Source: Actinacidiphila fildesensis (GTDB lineage Bacteria; Actinomycetota; Actinomycetes; Streptomycetales; Streptomycetaceae). From it: a stretch of DNA of 64,000 nt. The stretch lies in NCBI RefSeq assembly GCF_042652185.1, contig NZ_JBHSIX010000023.1. The stretch is one strand, 5' to 3'. The position numbers and the translations under genes are program-made. Numbering within the stretch: the first letter of the stretch is position 1; each line of letters begins with the position of its first letter. This document shows positions 52,739 to 60,377 of the stretch, in pieces. Below the pieces are notes generated by a model. The model made no database searches and was not told the DNA's origin. It was given only the letters and a program-made list of their open reading frames with translations.

Positions 52739-53311
52739 TCAGAACAGGGGCGGCGGGAGCACGCCCTCCAGGGCCAGCAGCGTCCGCTTGATCTCCAGGC
52801 CGCCGCCGAAGCCGCCTATGCCCCCGTTGCTCTCCACGACGCGGTGGCACGGGACGACGAGCGGCAGCGGATTGGCTCCCATGGCGGTGCCGACGGCGCG
52901 GGCGGCGCCCGGCTCGCCGACGCGGTCGGCGAGGTCCTGGTAGCCGACGACCGAGCCGTACGGCACGCCGGTGGCGAGCTCCCGCTGGACGCGGCGGTTG
53001 AAGCCGGCGGTCAGCGACCAGTCCAGATCGAGGGTGAAGTCGCGCAGCTCCCCGTCGAAGTACGCCCGCAGCTGGCGGACGGCGGGGGCGAGCCGCCCCG
53101 ACTCCCCGGACTCCTCGACCGGATCCGCGCCCAGCCGGCGCCCCAGCCGCTCCAGGAAGGTCTCCGTCACCTCGTCGTCGGCCCGGAAGACGACGCTGAC
53201 CAGCCCCTGGTCGGTCGCGGCGAGCAGCAGCGGGCCGATCGGGGTGTCCAGCCGCGTCCAGGCCACCGTGGCGGTCCGGTCCGCCACCTCGTGCCGCTCG
53301 GTGTTCGTCAT
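52739..53311 (-). CDS. ogt: methylated-DNA--[protein]-cysteine S-methyltransferase
   Basis: 190 residues. It removes alkyl groups from O6-methylguanine by transfer to its own cysteine, a suicide repair reaction. The active site is Cys155 in PLVVPCHRVV; the DNA-binding helix VPYGSVVGYQDLADRVG with its arginine finger region and the late GGFGGGLEIKRTLLALEG are intact. The N-terminal half is the usual small Ogt-type domain and no Ada regulator part is present. Its start codon lies 6 nt behind the -10 of an exact RecA-NDp/PafBC-type promoter without any ribosome site, so the mRNA is probably leaderless and damage-induced. Confidence 0.95.
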   Translation of the reverse strand: MTNTERHEVADRTATVAWTRLDTPIGPLLLAATDQGLVSVVFRADDEVTETFLERLGRRLGADPVEESGESGRLAPAVRQLRAYFDGELRDFTLDLDWSLTAGFNRRVQRELATGVPYGSVVGYQDLADRVGEPGAARAVGTAMGANPLPLVVPCHRVVESNGGIGGFGGGLEIKRTLLALEGVLPPPLF

Positions 53312-53317
53312 ACCGCC

Positions 53318-53340
53318 AGCGTATGCCGGGCCACTGACAA
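53318..53340 (-). promoter_or_regulatory. exact RecA-NDp/PafBC-type DNA-damage promoter of ogt
   Basis: On the minus strand TTGTCAGTG (53340-53332), 8 nt (53331-53324), then TACGCT (53323-53318), an exact match to TTGTCRGTG-N8-TAnnnT. Six nt separate it from the ATG. Confidence 0.75.
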
Positions 53341-53510
53341 CGGGCCCGGGAGCAGATTCCTCGAGCCGGATCCGCCGGGCCGGTCCTTCGGCCGGACCGG
53401 CCGGCCGGGCCCGTCAGCCGGGGCCGCAGCGATCACTCGCCCGGGTGCCGCTCTTCGACAGCCTTGTCACAGCGGGTAGTTGAGCGGTTCCGGTGGGGGA
53501 GGGGGCCGTC

Positions 53511-54467
53511 ATGACACGAAACGACTTCGCCCAGGCCCTGCGCATTCTCGCCCGTGACCAGCGGCAGGTGGTGACGGTCGGCCAGCTGTCCGGCATCGGG
53601 GTGTCGGAGGTGGCGCTGCGCAAGCGCTGCGGGCCGGGCGGCCCCTGGCAGCGGGTGCTGCCGAGGGTGGTGGTGCTGCGGCGGGGTGCGCTGTCCGCCT
53701 GGCAGCGCTGCCGGGCGGCCCTGGCCTACGCCGGGTACCCGGCGGCGCAGGCGCAGCTGACGGGGATCGCGGCGCTGGCCCTGCACGGGATGCGCGAGGT
53801 CCTGGTGCCCGCCGAGGTGCGGGTGGTCGACGTCCTGGTGCCGGCCGGGCGCGCGCTCAGGACGCACACCTGGGTGCGGGTCCACCACGCGCGCACCCTC
53901 CCCGGCCCCGAGCTGGTGGACGAGCTGCCCGTCGCGCCCCTGGTGCGCGCCGCGGGGGACGGCGTCCGGGCGTCGTGCGACCCGGACTGGGTGCGGGCCG
54001 TGCTCCGCGAGCTGGTGTGGGACCGCGGGGTCGATCCGGCGGAGCTGGCGGGCGAGCTGCGTACCGCGTCGCTGTCCCGCAAGCCCGGGATCGACGAGAC
54101 GCTGCGGGAGCTGGCGCTTCCGGGACGGGTCCGCCGCCCGCTGGGCGGCCAGCTGCGTTCGCTCGTCGCGCTCTCGGGGTCGCGGCCACCGCTGTGGCGG
54201 CCCGAACTCCGCCTGGACGGTGTGTTCTTGGCGTCTCCGGACGCCTACTGGGCGCGCGAGGGGGTGGCTCTGGTGATCGGACCGGCGGCCGGCCCCAACC
54301 CGTTGGACACCTGCGGCCTGCGGATCGTCCGGGTGCCTCCGGAGGCCCTGACGGCGAGTCCGGCGCAGGTCGTGGCGGCACTGCGGGCGGCGCTCGGCTC
54401 CGGGCCGCACGGACCGCTGGACCGCGTCACCGTGCACCCGGATCACGGGTCGGTAAAGGGAATCTGA
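53511..54467 (+). CDS. AbiEi-like winged-helix protein
   Basis: 318 residues from the ATG behind a long purine-rich GGGGGAGGGGG; a GTG at 53493 would add six. Residues 1-55 form a winged-helix start (ILARDQRQVVTVGQLSGIGVSE, then LRKRC) like the AbiEi antitoxin N-terminal domain, followed by a region with HGMREVLVPAEVRVVDVLVP strands and DELPVAPLVRAAGD that resembles the AbiEi body. The C-terminal third carries a nuclease-like WRPELRLDGVFLASPDAYW stretch but no clear catalytic lysine. No nucleotidyltransferase toxin (AbiEii) gene is adjacent, so it is an orphan; such orphans are common in Streptomyces. Role unknown. Confidence 0.7.
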   Translation: MTRNDFAQALRILARDQRQVVTVGQLSGIGVSEVALRKRCGPGGPWQRVLPRVVVLRRGALSAWQRCRAALAYAGYPAAQAQLTGIAALALHGMREVLVPAEVRVVDVLVPAGRALRTHTWVRVHHARTLPGPELVDELPVAPLVRAAGDGVRASCDPDWVRAVLRELVWDRGVDPAELAGELRTASLSRKPGIDETLRELALPGRVRRPLGGQLRSLVALSGSRPPLWRPELRLDGVFLASPDAYWAREGVALVIGPAAGPNPLDTCGLRIVRVPPEALTASPAQVVAALRAALGSGPHGPLDRVTVHPDHGSVKGI

Positions 54468-54533
54468 AACTCGGTCAGATGTTCCCCTGGCCGTCCTATC
54501 GTGTGCCAACTCGATGCGCCGGAAGGGCCCGCC

Positions 54534-55328
54534 GTGGACGGCATGTACGGAACGGTCAACGGATTCACGTACGGCTGGATCACCCCCGTGGTGGCCTACG
54601 TCATGGCTTGCCTGGGAGCCGCTCTCGGACTGCGCTGCACGGTCCGGGCGCTCGTGATGGAGCGGTCCCGGCGGGCCGGCTGGCTCGCCCTGGGCGCGGT
54701 CTCCATCGGCTCGGGCATCTGGACGATGCACTTCATCGCCATGATGGGGTTCACCGTCGACCAGGTGGAGATCAACTACAACAAGTCGATCACCTTCCTG
54801 AGCCTCGGAGTGGCCATCGCGGTGGTCGGCGCCGGTGTCTTCCTGGTCGGGTTCTTCGGCCGCGGCGCACCGGTCCTGCTCGCCGCCGGCGCGGTCACCG
54901 GCGTCGGGGTGGCCGCCATGCACTACCTCGGCATGGCCGGGATGAAGCTGGACGCGGACCTCGCCTACAACACCGGAACGGTGTACCTGTCGATCGGCAT
55001 CGCGGTGGCGGCGGCCACCGCGGCACTGTGGGCCGCGGTGTCGGTCAAGGGCTTCGCCGCGAGCATCGGGGCCAGCCTCATCATGGGCGTCGCGGTCACC
55101 GGCATGCATTACACGGGCATGGCCGCGCTCCGGGTGCATCTGCACGACTCGGGGATCGCCGGCGGCCTGGGCGGTGCCTCGCCCGCCGCGATCCTGGCGC
55201 CCGTCCTGATCGGCCCGGTGGTGTTCCTGTTCCTGGCCGGGGTGGTGGTGGCGCTGGACCCGCCCGGTGTCCAGCAGCCCCGCTACGAGCCGGTCCGTGA
55301 GCCCGCTCACGGCCGTCGCCCACGGTGA
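54534..55328 (+). CDS. MHYT-domain membrane protein
   Basis: 264 residues from a GTG behind GGAAGGG; an ATG at 54543 is possible. Seven membrane helices are arranged as in the MHYT domain, with the three signature motifs MHFIAMMGF, MHYLGMAGM and MHYTGMAAL, whose His and Met residues are thought to bind copper and sense oxygen, CO or NO. Unlike most MHYT proteins there is no GGDEF/EAL or kinase output, only a 30-residue basic tail. It may work through a partner or serve a transport or sensing role directly. A -10-like TATCGT lies 31 nt upstream of the GTG. Confidence 0.88.
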   Translation: MDGMYGTVNGFTYGWITPVVAYVMACLGAALGLRCTVRALVMERSRRAGWLALGAVSIGSGIWTMHFIAMMGFTVDQVEINYNKSITFLSLGVAIAVVGAGVFLVGFFGRGAPVLLAAGAVTGVGVAAMHYLGMAGMKLDADLAYNTGTVYLSIGIAVAAATAALWAAVSVKGFAASIGASLIMGVAVTGMHYTGMAALRVHLHDSGIAGGLGGASPAAILAPVLIGPVVFLFLAGVVVALDPPGVQQPRYEPVREPAHGRRPR

Positions 55329-55338
55329 TCCCCGCGGT

Positions 55339-55361
55339 TTGTCAGTGCTGGGCCGTACGGT
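55339..55361 (+). promoter_or_regulatory. exact RecA-NDp/PafBC-type DNA-damage promoter of uvrB
   Basis: TTGTCAGTG (55339-55347), 8 nt (CTGGGCCG), then TACGGT (55356-55361), an exact match to TTGTCRGTG-N8-TAnnnT. Six nt separate it from the ATG and there is no Shine-Dalgarno sequence. Confidence 0.8.
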
Positions 55362-55367
55362 GGTTCC

Positions 55368-57464
55368 ATGCGGCCCGTATCAGACATCGAACGTACTGTG
55401 GCGCCCTTCGAGGTCGTCAGCCCCTTCCAGCCCAGTGGTGACCAGCCGGCCGCCATCGAGGAGCTGGAGCGGCGTATCCGCGCAGGTGAGAAGGATGTCG
55501 TCCTCCTCGGCGCGACCGGCACCGGAAAGTCGGCGACCACGGCGTGGATGATCGAACGGCTCCAGCGCCCGACGCTCGTCATGGCGCCCAACAAGACCCT
55601 CGCGGCGCAGCTCGCGAACGAGTTCCGCGAGCTGCTGCCGAACAACGCCGTCGAGTACTTCGTGTCGTACTACGACTACTACCAGCCCGAGGCGTACGTC
55701 CCCCAGACGGACACCTACATCGAGAAGGACTCCTCGATCAACGAGGAGGTCGAGCGGCTCCGCCACTCCACCACCAATTCCCTGCTGACCCGCCGCGACG
55801 TCGTTGTCGTCGCGTCGGTCTCCTGCATCTACGGCCTGGGCACCCCGCAGGAGTACGTCGACCGCATGGTGCGGCTCCGGGTCGGTGACACGATTGACCG
55901 CGACAAGCTGCTGCGCAAGTTCGTGGACATCCAGTACACCCGCAACGACCTGGCGTTCCAGCGGGGCACCTTCCGGGTCCGGGGCGACACCATCGAGATC
56001 TTCCCGGTCTACGAGGAGCTCGCCGTCCGCATCGAGATGTTCGGTGACGAGATCGAGGCGATGTCCACCCTCCACCCGCTCACCGGCGAGGTGATCAGCG
56101 ACGACCGGGAGATGTACGTGTTCCCGGCGACCCACTACGTCGCGGGACCGGAACGTATGGAGCGCGCCGTCGCGGGGATCGAGAAGGAGCTGGAGACGAC
56201 CCTCGCGACGATGGAGAAGCAGGGCAAGCTGCTGGAGGCCCAGCGGCTGCGCATGCGGACCACGTACGACATCGAGATGATGCGGCAGATCGGCAGCTGC
56301 TCCGGCATCGAGAACTATTCACGGCACATGGACGGCCGTGAGGCGGGCACCGCCCCGAACACGCTCATCGACTACTTCCCGGAGGACTTCCTCCTGGTCA
56401 TCGACGAGTCACATGTCACCGTGCCGCAGATCGGCGCCATGTACGAGGGTGACGCCTCCCGTAAGCGCACCCTGGTCGACCACGGCTTCCGGCTGCCGTC
56501 CGCGATGGACAACCGCCCGCTGAAGTGGGAGGAGTTCCTGGAGCGCATCGGCCAGACCGTCTACCTGTCGGCGACGCCCGGCAAGTACGAGCTGTCGCGC
56601 GGCGACGGCGCGGTCGAGCAGATCATCCGCCCGACCGGGCTGGTCGACCCGCAGGTCATCGTCAAGCCCACCGAGGGGCAGATCGACGACCTGGTGCACG
56701 AGATCCGGCTGCGCACCGAGCGGAACGAGCGGGTGCTGGTCACCACCCTCACCAAGAAGATGTCCGAGGACCTCACCGACTACATGCTGGAACTCGGCAT
56801 CCAGGTGCGGTACTTGCACAGCGACATCGACACGCTGCGCCGGATGGAGCTGCTGAGCGAGCTGCGGGCCGGCGAGTACGACGTACTGATCGGCATCAAC
56901 CTGCTCCGTGAGGGCCTGGACCTCCCCGAGGTGTCGCTGGTGGCGATCCTGGACGCGGACAAGCAGGGCTTCCTGCGCTCGGGCACCTCCCTGATCCAGA
57001 CCATCGGCCGTGCGGCCCGTAACGTGTCCGGCGAGGTCCACATGTACGCCGACACGATCACCCCCGCGATGGCGCAGGCCATCGACGAGACCAACCGGCG
57101 CCGTGAGAAGCAGGTCACCTACAACACCGAACACGGCATCGACCCGCAGCCGCTCCGCAAGAAGATCGCGGGCATTCTCGACTCGTTCGCCCGCGAGGAC
57201 GCGGACACCGAGGAGCTGCTGGGCTCCGGCAGGCAGCGCTCGCGCGGCAAGGCCCCGGTGCCGGGACTGTCGTCCAAGGCGGGCGGCAAGCGGGTGGCCC
57301 AGAGCCTGCCCGCCGAGGAGTTGGCGGACCTGATCGCCGAGCTCACCGCGCAGATGCACGCCGCGGCGGCCGAGCTGAAGTTCGAGATCGCGGGCCGACT
57401 CCGCGACGAGCTGGGCGACTTGAAGAAGGAGCTGCGGCAGATGCGCGAGGCCGGTATCGCCTAG
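55368..57464 (+). CDS. uvrB: excinuclease ABC subunit B
   Basis: 698 residues. UvrB verifies damage after UvrA and positions UvrC for incision in nucleotide excision repair. Helicase motif I GATGTGKSATT is near residue 46, the DNA-clamping beta-hairpin YYDYYQPEAYVP near 101, motif II VIDESHV near 345, and the YLSATPGKYE and QTIGRAARN motifs follow. The C-terminal UVR coiled coil that binds UvrC is intact (ELTAQMHAAAAELKFEIAG). The gene begins at a damage-type promoter and probably has no leader. Its TAG stop lies inside the CTAG that borders a MITE-like element. Confidence 0.97.
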   Translation: MRPVSDIERTVAPFEVVSPFQPSGDQPAAIEELERRIRAGEKDVVLLGATGTGKSATTAWMIERLQRPTLVMAPNKTLAAQLANEFRELLPNNAVEYFVSYYDYYQPEAYVPQTDTYIEKDSSINEEVERLRHSTTNSLLTRRDVVVVASVSCIYGLGTPQEYVDRMVRLRVGDTIDRDKLLRKFVDIQYTRNDLAFQRGTFRVRGDTIEIFPVYEELAVRIEMFGDEIEAMSTLHPLTGEVISDDREMYVFPATHYVAGPERMERAVAGIEKELETTLATMEKQGKLLEAQRLRMRTTYDIEMMRQIGSCSGIENYSRHMDGREAGTAPNTLIDYFPEDFLLVIDESHVTVPQIGAMYEGDASRKRTLVDHGFRLPSAMDNRPLKWEEFLERIGQTVYLSATPGKYELSRGDGAVEQIIRPTGLVDPQVIVKPTEGQIDDLVHEIRLRTERNERVLVTTLTKKMSEDLTDYMLELGIQVRYLHSDIDTLRRMELLSELRAGEYDVLIGINLLREGLDLPEVSLVAILDADKQGFLRSGTSLIQTIGRAARNVSGEVHMYADTITPAMAQAIDETNRRREKQVTYNTEHGIDPQPLRKKIAGILDSFAREDADTEELLGSGRQRSRGKAPVPGLSSKAGGKRVAQSLPAEELADLIAELTAQMHAAAAELKFEIAGRLRDELGDLKKELRQMREAGIA

Positions 57465-57640
57465 GGCGTGTTGCGAAAGTAGCGCCGTTCGCCCGGAGGG
57501 CGTGGCCCACGGCGTCTGGTGCGTGCGCTCGCAAGGCGGAGGGTCGTCCTCGTACTGGGGTACTTGGACGAGCCCGACAACGCAGCGAGGGCGCGTGCCA
57601 GGCGTCGTGGGCCAGGCGGGACTTTCGCAACACGCCCTAG
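57461..57640 (+). mobile_element. MITE-like element flanked by CTAG at the uvrB stop
   Basis: A 172-bp body with perfect terminal inverted repeats (GGCGTGTTGCGAAAGT at 57465-57480 and its complement at 57621-57636), flanked on both sides by CTAG. The interior is itself an imperfect long hairpin (for example GTGGGCCA near 57608 against TGGCCCAC near 57503). It encodes nothing. The ends and CTAG repeats resemble IS5-family (IS427-type) elements, so this is probably a nonautonomous derivative. The left CTAG includes the uvrB stop codon. The hairpin may now serve as the uvrB terminator. Confidence 0.75.
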
Positions 57641-57756
57641 GCCCGATCCGCCGGACAGACCCTGCCCTGGGGTGAACCGAGGTGCGCTGTCCCGGCGTCT
57701 TGTTAGGGTGCGGGGCAACCGCACACAGTCCGGTGACGGGTGAGAGGGGACAGCGC

Positions 57757-58335
57757 GTGACGGTCAACATGACCAAGGGCCAGCAGATCAGCCTTACCAA
57801 GTCCGACGGGGGGACGCTGACGGCCGTTCGGATGGGGCTCGGCTGGCAGGCCGCGCCCCGCCGCGGACTGTTCGGCAGCCGCACCCGGGAGATCGACCTC
57901 GACGCCTCGGCGGTGCTCTTCGCCGACAAGCAGCCGGTGGACGTGGTGTTCTTCCGGCACCTGGTCAGCGACGACGGTTCCGTCCGGCACACCGGCGACA
58001 ACGTGGTCGGCGGCGCCGGCCAGGGTGGCGACGACGAGTCGATCCTGGTGGACCTGCAGCGGGTGCCGGTCCACATCGACCAGATCGTCTTCACGGTGAA
58101 CTCGTTCACCGGGCAGACCTTCGCCGAGGTACAGAACGCGTTCTGCCGTCTCGTCGACGAGACCAACGGCCAGGAGCTGGCCCGCTACACCCTGACCGGC
58201 GGCGGGCAGTACACCGCGCAGATCATGGCGAAGGTGCAGCGCGCGGGCAGCGGCTGGTCGATGACCGCCATCGGTACGCCGGCCGCCGGCCGTACGTTCC
58301 AGGACCTGATGCCGTCGATCCTGCCGGCGCTCTGA
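57757..58335 (+). CDS. TerD-family protein
   Basis: 192 residues from a GTG behind AGAGGGGA. The TerD fold covers the whole protein: GQQISLTKSDGGTLTAVRMGLGW, IDLDASAVLFADK, RHTGDNVVGGAGQGGDDESI (the two acidic Ca2+-binding loops), VDQIVFTVNSFTGQTFAEVQNAFCRLVD (quoted in parts) and a late QYTAQIMAKV strand. TerD proteins bind calcium and take part in tellurite resistance, stress and envelope processes; the exact role in Streptomyces is differentiation-related in some cases. It is followed by a larger TerD-like gene and terC. Confidence 0.93.
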   Translation: MTVNMTKGQQISLTKSDGGTLTAVRMGLGWQAAPRRGLFGSRTREIDLDASAVLFADKQPVDVVFFRHLVSDDGSVRHTGDNVVGGAGQGGDDESILVDLQRVPVHIDQIVFTVNSFTGQTFAEVQNAFCRLVDETNGQELARYTLTGGGQYTAQIMAKVQRAGSGWSMTAIGTPAAGRTFQDLMPSILPAL

Positions 58336-58348
58336 CTCCACAGGCGCA

Positions 58349-58396
58349 CAGCACCACGGATCAACAGCACCACGGATCAACAGCACCACGAGAACA
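58349..58396 (+). repeat. 16-bp tandem repeats between two terD-like genes
   Basis: CAGCACCACGGATCAA occurs twice in tandem (58349-58364 and 58365-58380) and a third, diverged copy follows to 58396. Function unknown; no hairpin is formed. Confidence 0.7.
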
Positions 58397-58460
58397 CCAG
58401 CACCACACGCACGAAAGCTGCACACGCACGACGCGTACAACACCAATGGGGGGTGGCGGC

Positions 58461-60296
58461 ATGGCCGCCGAGCTGGTCCGGGGACAGAATCATCCGCTCC
58501 CGGCCGGGCCCGAGGGCGCCGGCCGTCTGGAGATCCGGGTGACGGCGGGCACGCCGGTGGTGGCCGTGGCCACCCTTGGTGACGAGCACGGGCGGGTGAG
58601 CGGCACGGAGTGGATCGCCCACCCCGGGTCGCCGCACCTCCCCGGCCTCGAAGTGTCCCAGCAGGCCGCCGCCTCCCACCGGCTCGCGGTGGACCTGGGC
58701 GCCCTCTCCGAGGACGTCCACCGGGTCCATGTGCTGCTCGCACTCCCCACCGCGGCCGGTGTTCCGGCCTCCTTCGGCGTGGTGGCCGCTCCGCATGTCG
58801 CGGTCACCACGCTGGACGGGGCCGAGGTCGCGGGATTCACCATCACCGGGCTCGGCCCGGAGACCGCGGTCGTCGCCGTCGAGCTCTACCGCAGGCAGGG
58901 CGCGTGGAAGGTCCGCGCGGTCGGCCAGGGGTACGCGGGCGGCCTGGCGGCCATGCTCCTCGACCAGGGAGTTCCGGAGGCGGCCGGGCTCGCCGCGGGC
59001 ATCCATGACGCGGTGGCGAAGGGGCTGGCCCGCTCGGTCGCCCCGCCGCCCCGGCCGCAGTCCGGATCCCCGGCGTCGTCGTCCGCGACGGCGACCGCCG
59101 GCGGCCCGATCAGCTATCAGCACCCCCGGCGGCACACCGCCCCGCAGGCCCCGGACCTGCCGCCCGGCCGGCCGGCGGACGCCGCGCCCCCGCAGGGCGC
59201 CCCGCAGCCCGTCGCCGGTGACGCCAGCGGCTGGACGATGGAGGAGCGGCTCTACAACCAGGTCTGGGGCATGTTCGAGGACCTGGCCCGCACCGCCGCC
59301 GCCTACCGCAGCGCCGTCGACTTCGCCGAGTCCCGGCTGGACCAGGAACTGGACCGGCTGCTGGCCGACCCGCGCACCCGCGTCGGCCCGGCCGCCGACG
59401 CCGCCCGGGACCAGGCCCGCGCCAAACAGGCCGACCTCATGGACCAGGCCCGTGCCGTCCTCGACCGCGACCTGGCGCAGCTGCGCGCCGAGTCCGAGGT
59501 CGTCGAACCGGCGCTGCCGCCGCCGTACGCCGGCTGGGAGAGCCCGGTCTGGCACGGCTACACGGTGCCGATGGAGGTGCCGATGGCCGCCAGGCTCGGC
59601 AACCTGCATCTGCCCGAGACCCCCGAACTGCGGATCCCGCTGCTGGTCAGACTGCCGCTGGAGCGCGGTCTGTGGATCGACAGCTCCCAGGACCGGCGGC
59701 TGGCCATGGAGATCGCGGTCACCATCGCGGCCCGGCTGCTCGCCTCGTACCCGGTCGGGGACTTCTCGGTGCACGTCATCGACCCGGCCGGCACCGGCAG
59801 CGCCGCACTCACCCCGCTGACCGAGTCGGGCACCCTGCGGGTGCCGCCCGCCGCCGGTGCGGCCGGAGTGGCGGCGCTGATCGGCAGGATGACCGAGCGG
59901 GTGGACCTGGTGCAGATGGCGATGCGGGCCGGCGCCCCGGACTCGCTGCCGGTGGACCTGGACACCGCCGAGCAGCTGCTGATCGTCAACGACTTCCCGT
60001 ACGGCTTCGACGACCGCACCGTCAACCAGCTGCGCTACCTCGCCGACGAGGGGCCCTCGGTCGGCGTGCACCTGCTGATGGTGGCCGACCGGGACGACGC
60101 ACGGGCGTACGGCCCGGTCCTCGACCCGCTGTGGCGCTCCCTGATGCGGCTCACCCCGACCCCCGAGGACCACCTCGCGGACCCCTGGGTCGGCCACGCC
60201 TGGACCTATGAGCCGCTGCTCGTACCTCCGGGTAGTCATGTGGTGCCCCAGGTCCTCCGTCAGGTCGCGGCTGCTCGGCAGGCGTATGGCCGCTGA
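58461..60296 (+). CDS. large TerD-like protein with FtsK-like C-terminal domain
   Basis: 611 residues; I chose the second ATG because GGGGGGTGG lies 7-8 nt upstream (first ATG 58446). Residues 1-180 resemble a diverged TerD domain (LVRGQNHPLPAG, GLEVSQQAAASHRLAVDL, FTITGLGPETAVVAVELYRRQGAWKVRAVGQGY in parts), without the acidic calcium loop. A Pro/Ala-rich linker runs from about 195 to 260. A long helical, probably coiled-coil stretch (265-355) leads to a domain of about 240 residues in which LLVRLPLERGLWIDSS, DFSVHVIDPAGTGS and LLIVNDFPYGFDDRTVNQLR look like an FtsK/HerA-type fold, but no Walker A lysine is visible. It is likely a partner in a Ter complex at the membrane. Confidence 0.75.
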   Translation: MAAELVRGQNHPLPAGPEGAGRLEIRVTAGTPVVAVATLGDEHGRVSGTEWIAHPGSPHLPGLEVSQQAAASHRLAVDLGALSEDVHRVHVLLALPTAAGVPASFGVVAAPHVAVTTLDGAEVAGFTITGLGPETAVVAVELYRRQGAWKVRAVGQGYAGGLAAMLLDQGVPEAAGLAAGIHDAVAKGLARSVAPPPRPQSGSPASSSATATAGGPISYQHPRRHTAPQAPDLPPGRPADAAPPQGAPQPVAGDASGWTMEERLYNQVWGMFEDLARTAAAYRSAVDFAESRLDQELDRLLADPRTRVGPAADAARDQARAKQADLMDQARAVLDRDLAQLRAESEVVEPALPPPYAGWESPVWHGYTVPMEVPMAARLGNLHLPETPELRIPLLVRLPLERGLWIDSSQDRRLAMEIAVTIAARLLASYPVGDFSVHVIDPAGTGSAALTPLTESGTLRVPPAAGAAGVAALIGRMTERVDLVQMAMRAGAPDSLPVDLDTAEQLLIVNDFPYGFDDRTVNQLRYLADEGPSVGVHLLMVADRDDARAYGPVLDPLWRSLMRLTPTPEDHLADPWVGHAWTYEPLLVPPGSHVVPQVLRQVAAARQAYGR

Positions 60297-60317
60297 CCTG
60301 GGATTTTGACCGTACCT

Positions 60318-60346
60318 TTGCCTTCTCTTGGGCATTCCGGTACCGT
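60318..60346 (+). promoter_or_regulatory. candidate terC promoter
   Basis: TTGCCT (60318-60323), a 17-nt spacer and TACCGT (60341-60346) lie 31 nt before the terC GTG, leaving room for a leader with the CGGAGG ribosome site. Confidence 0.5.
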
Positions 60347-60377
60347 TTACTGTTCGTAGTGAACTACCGGAGGCGCA

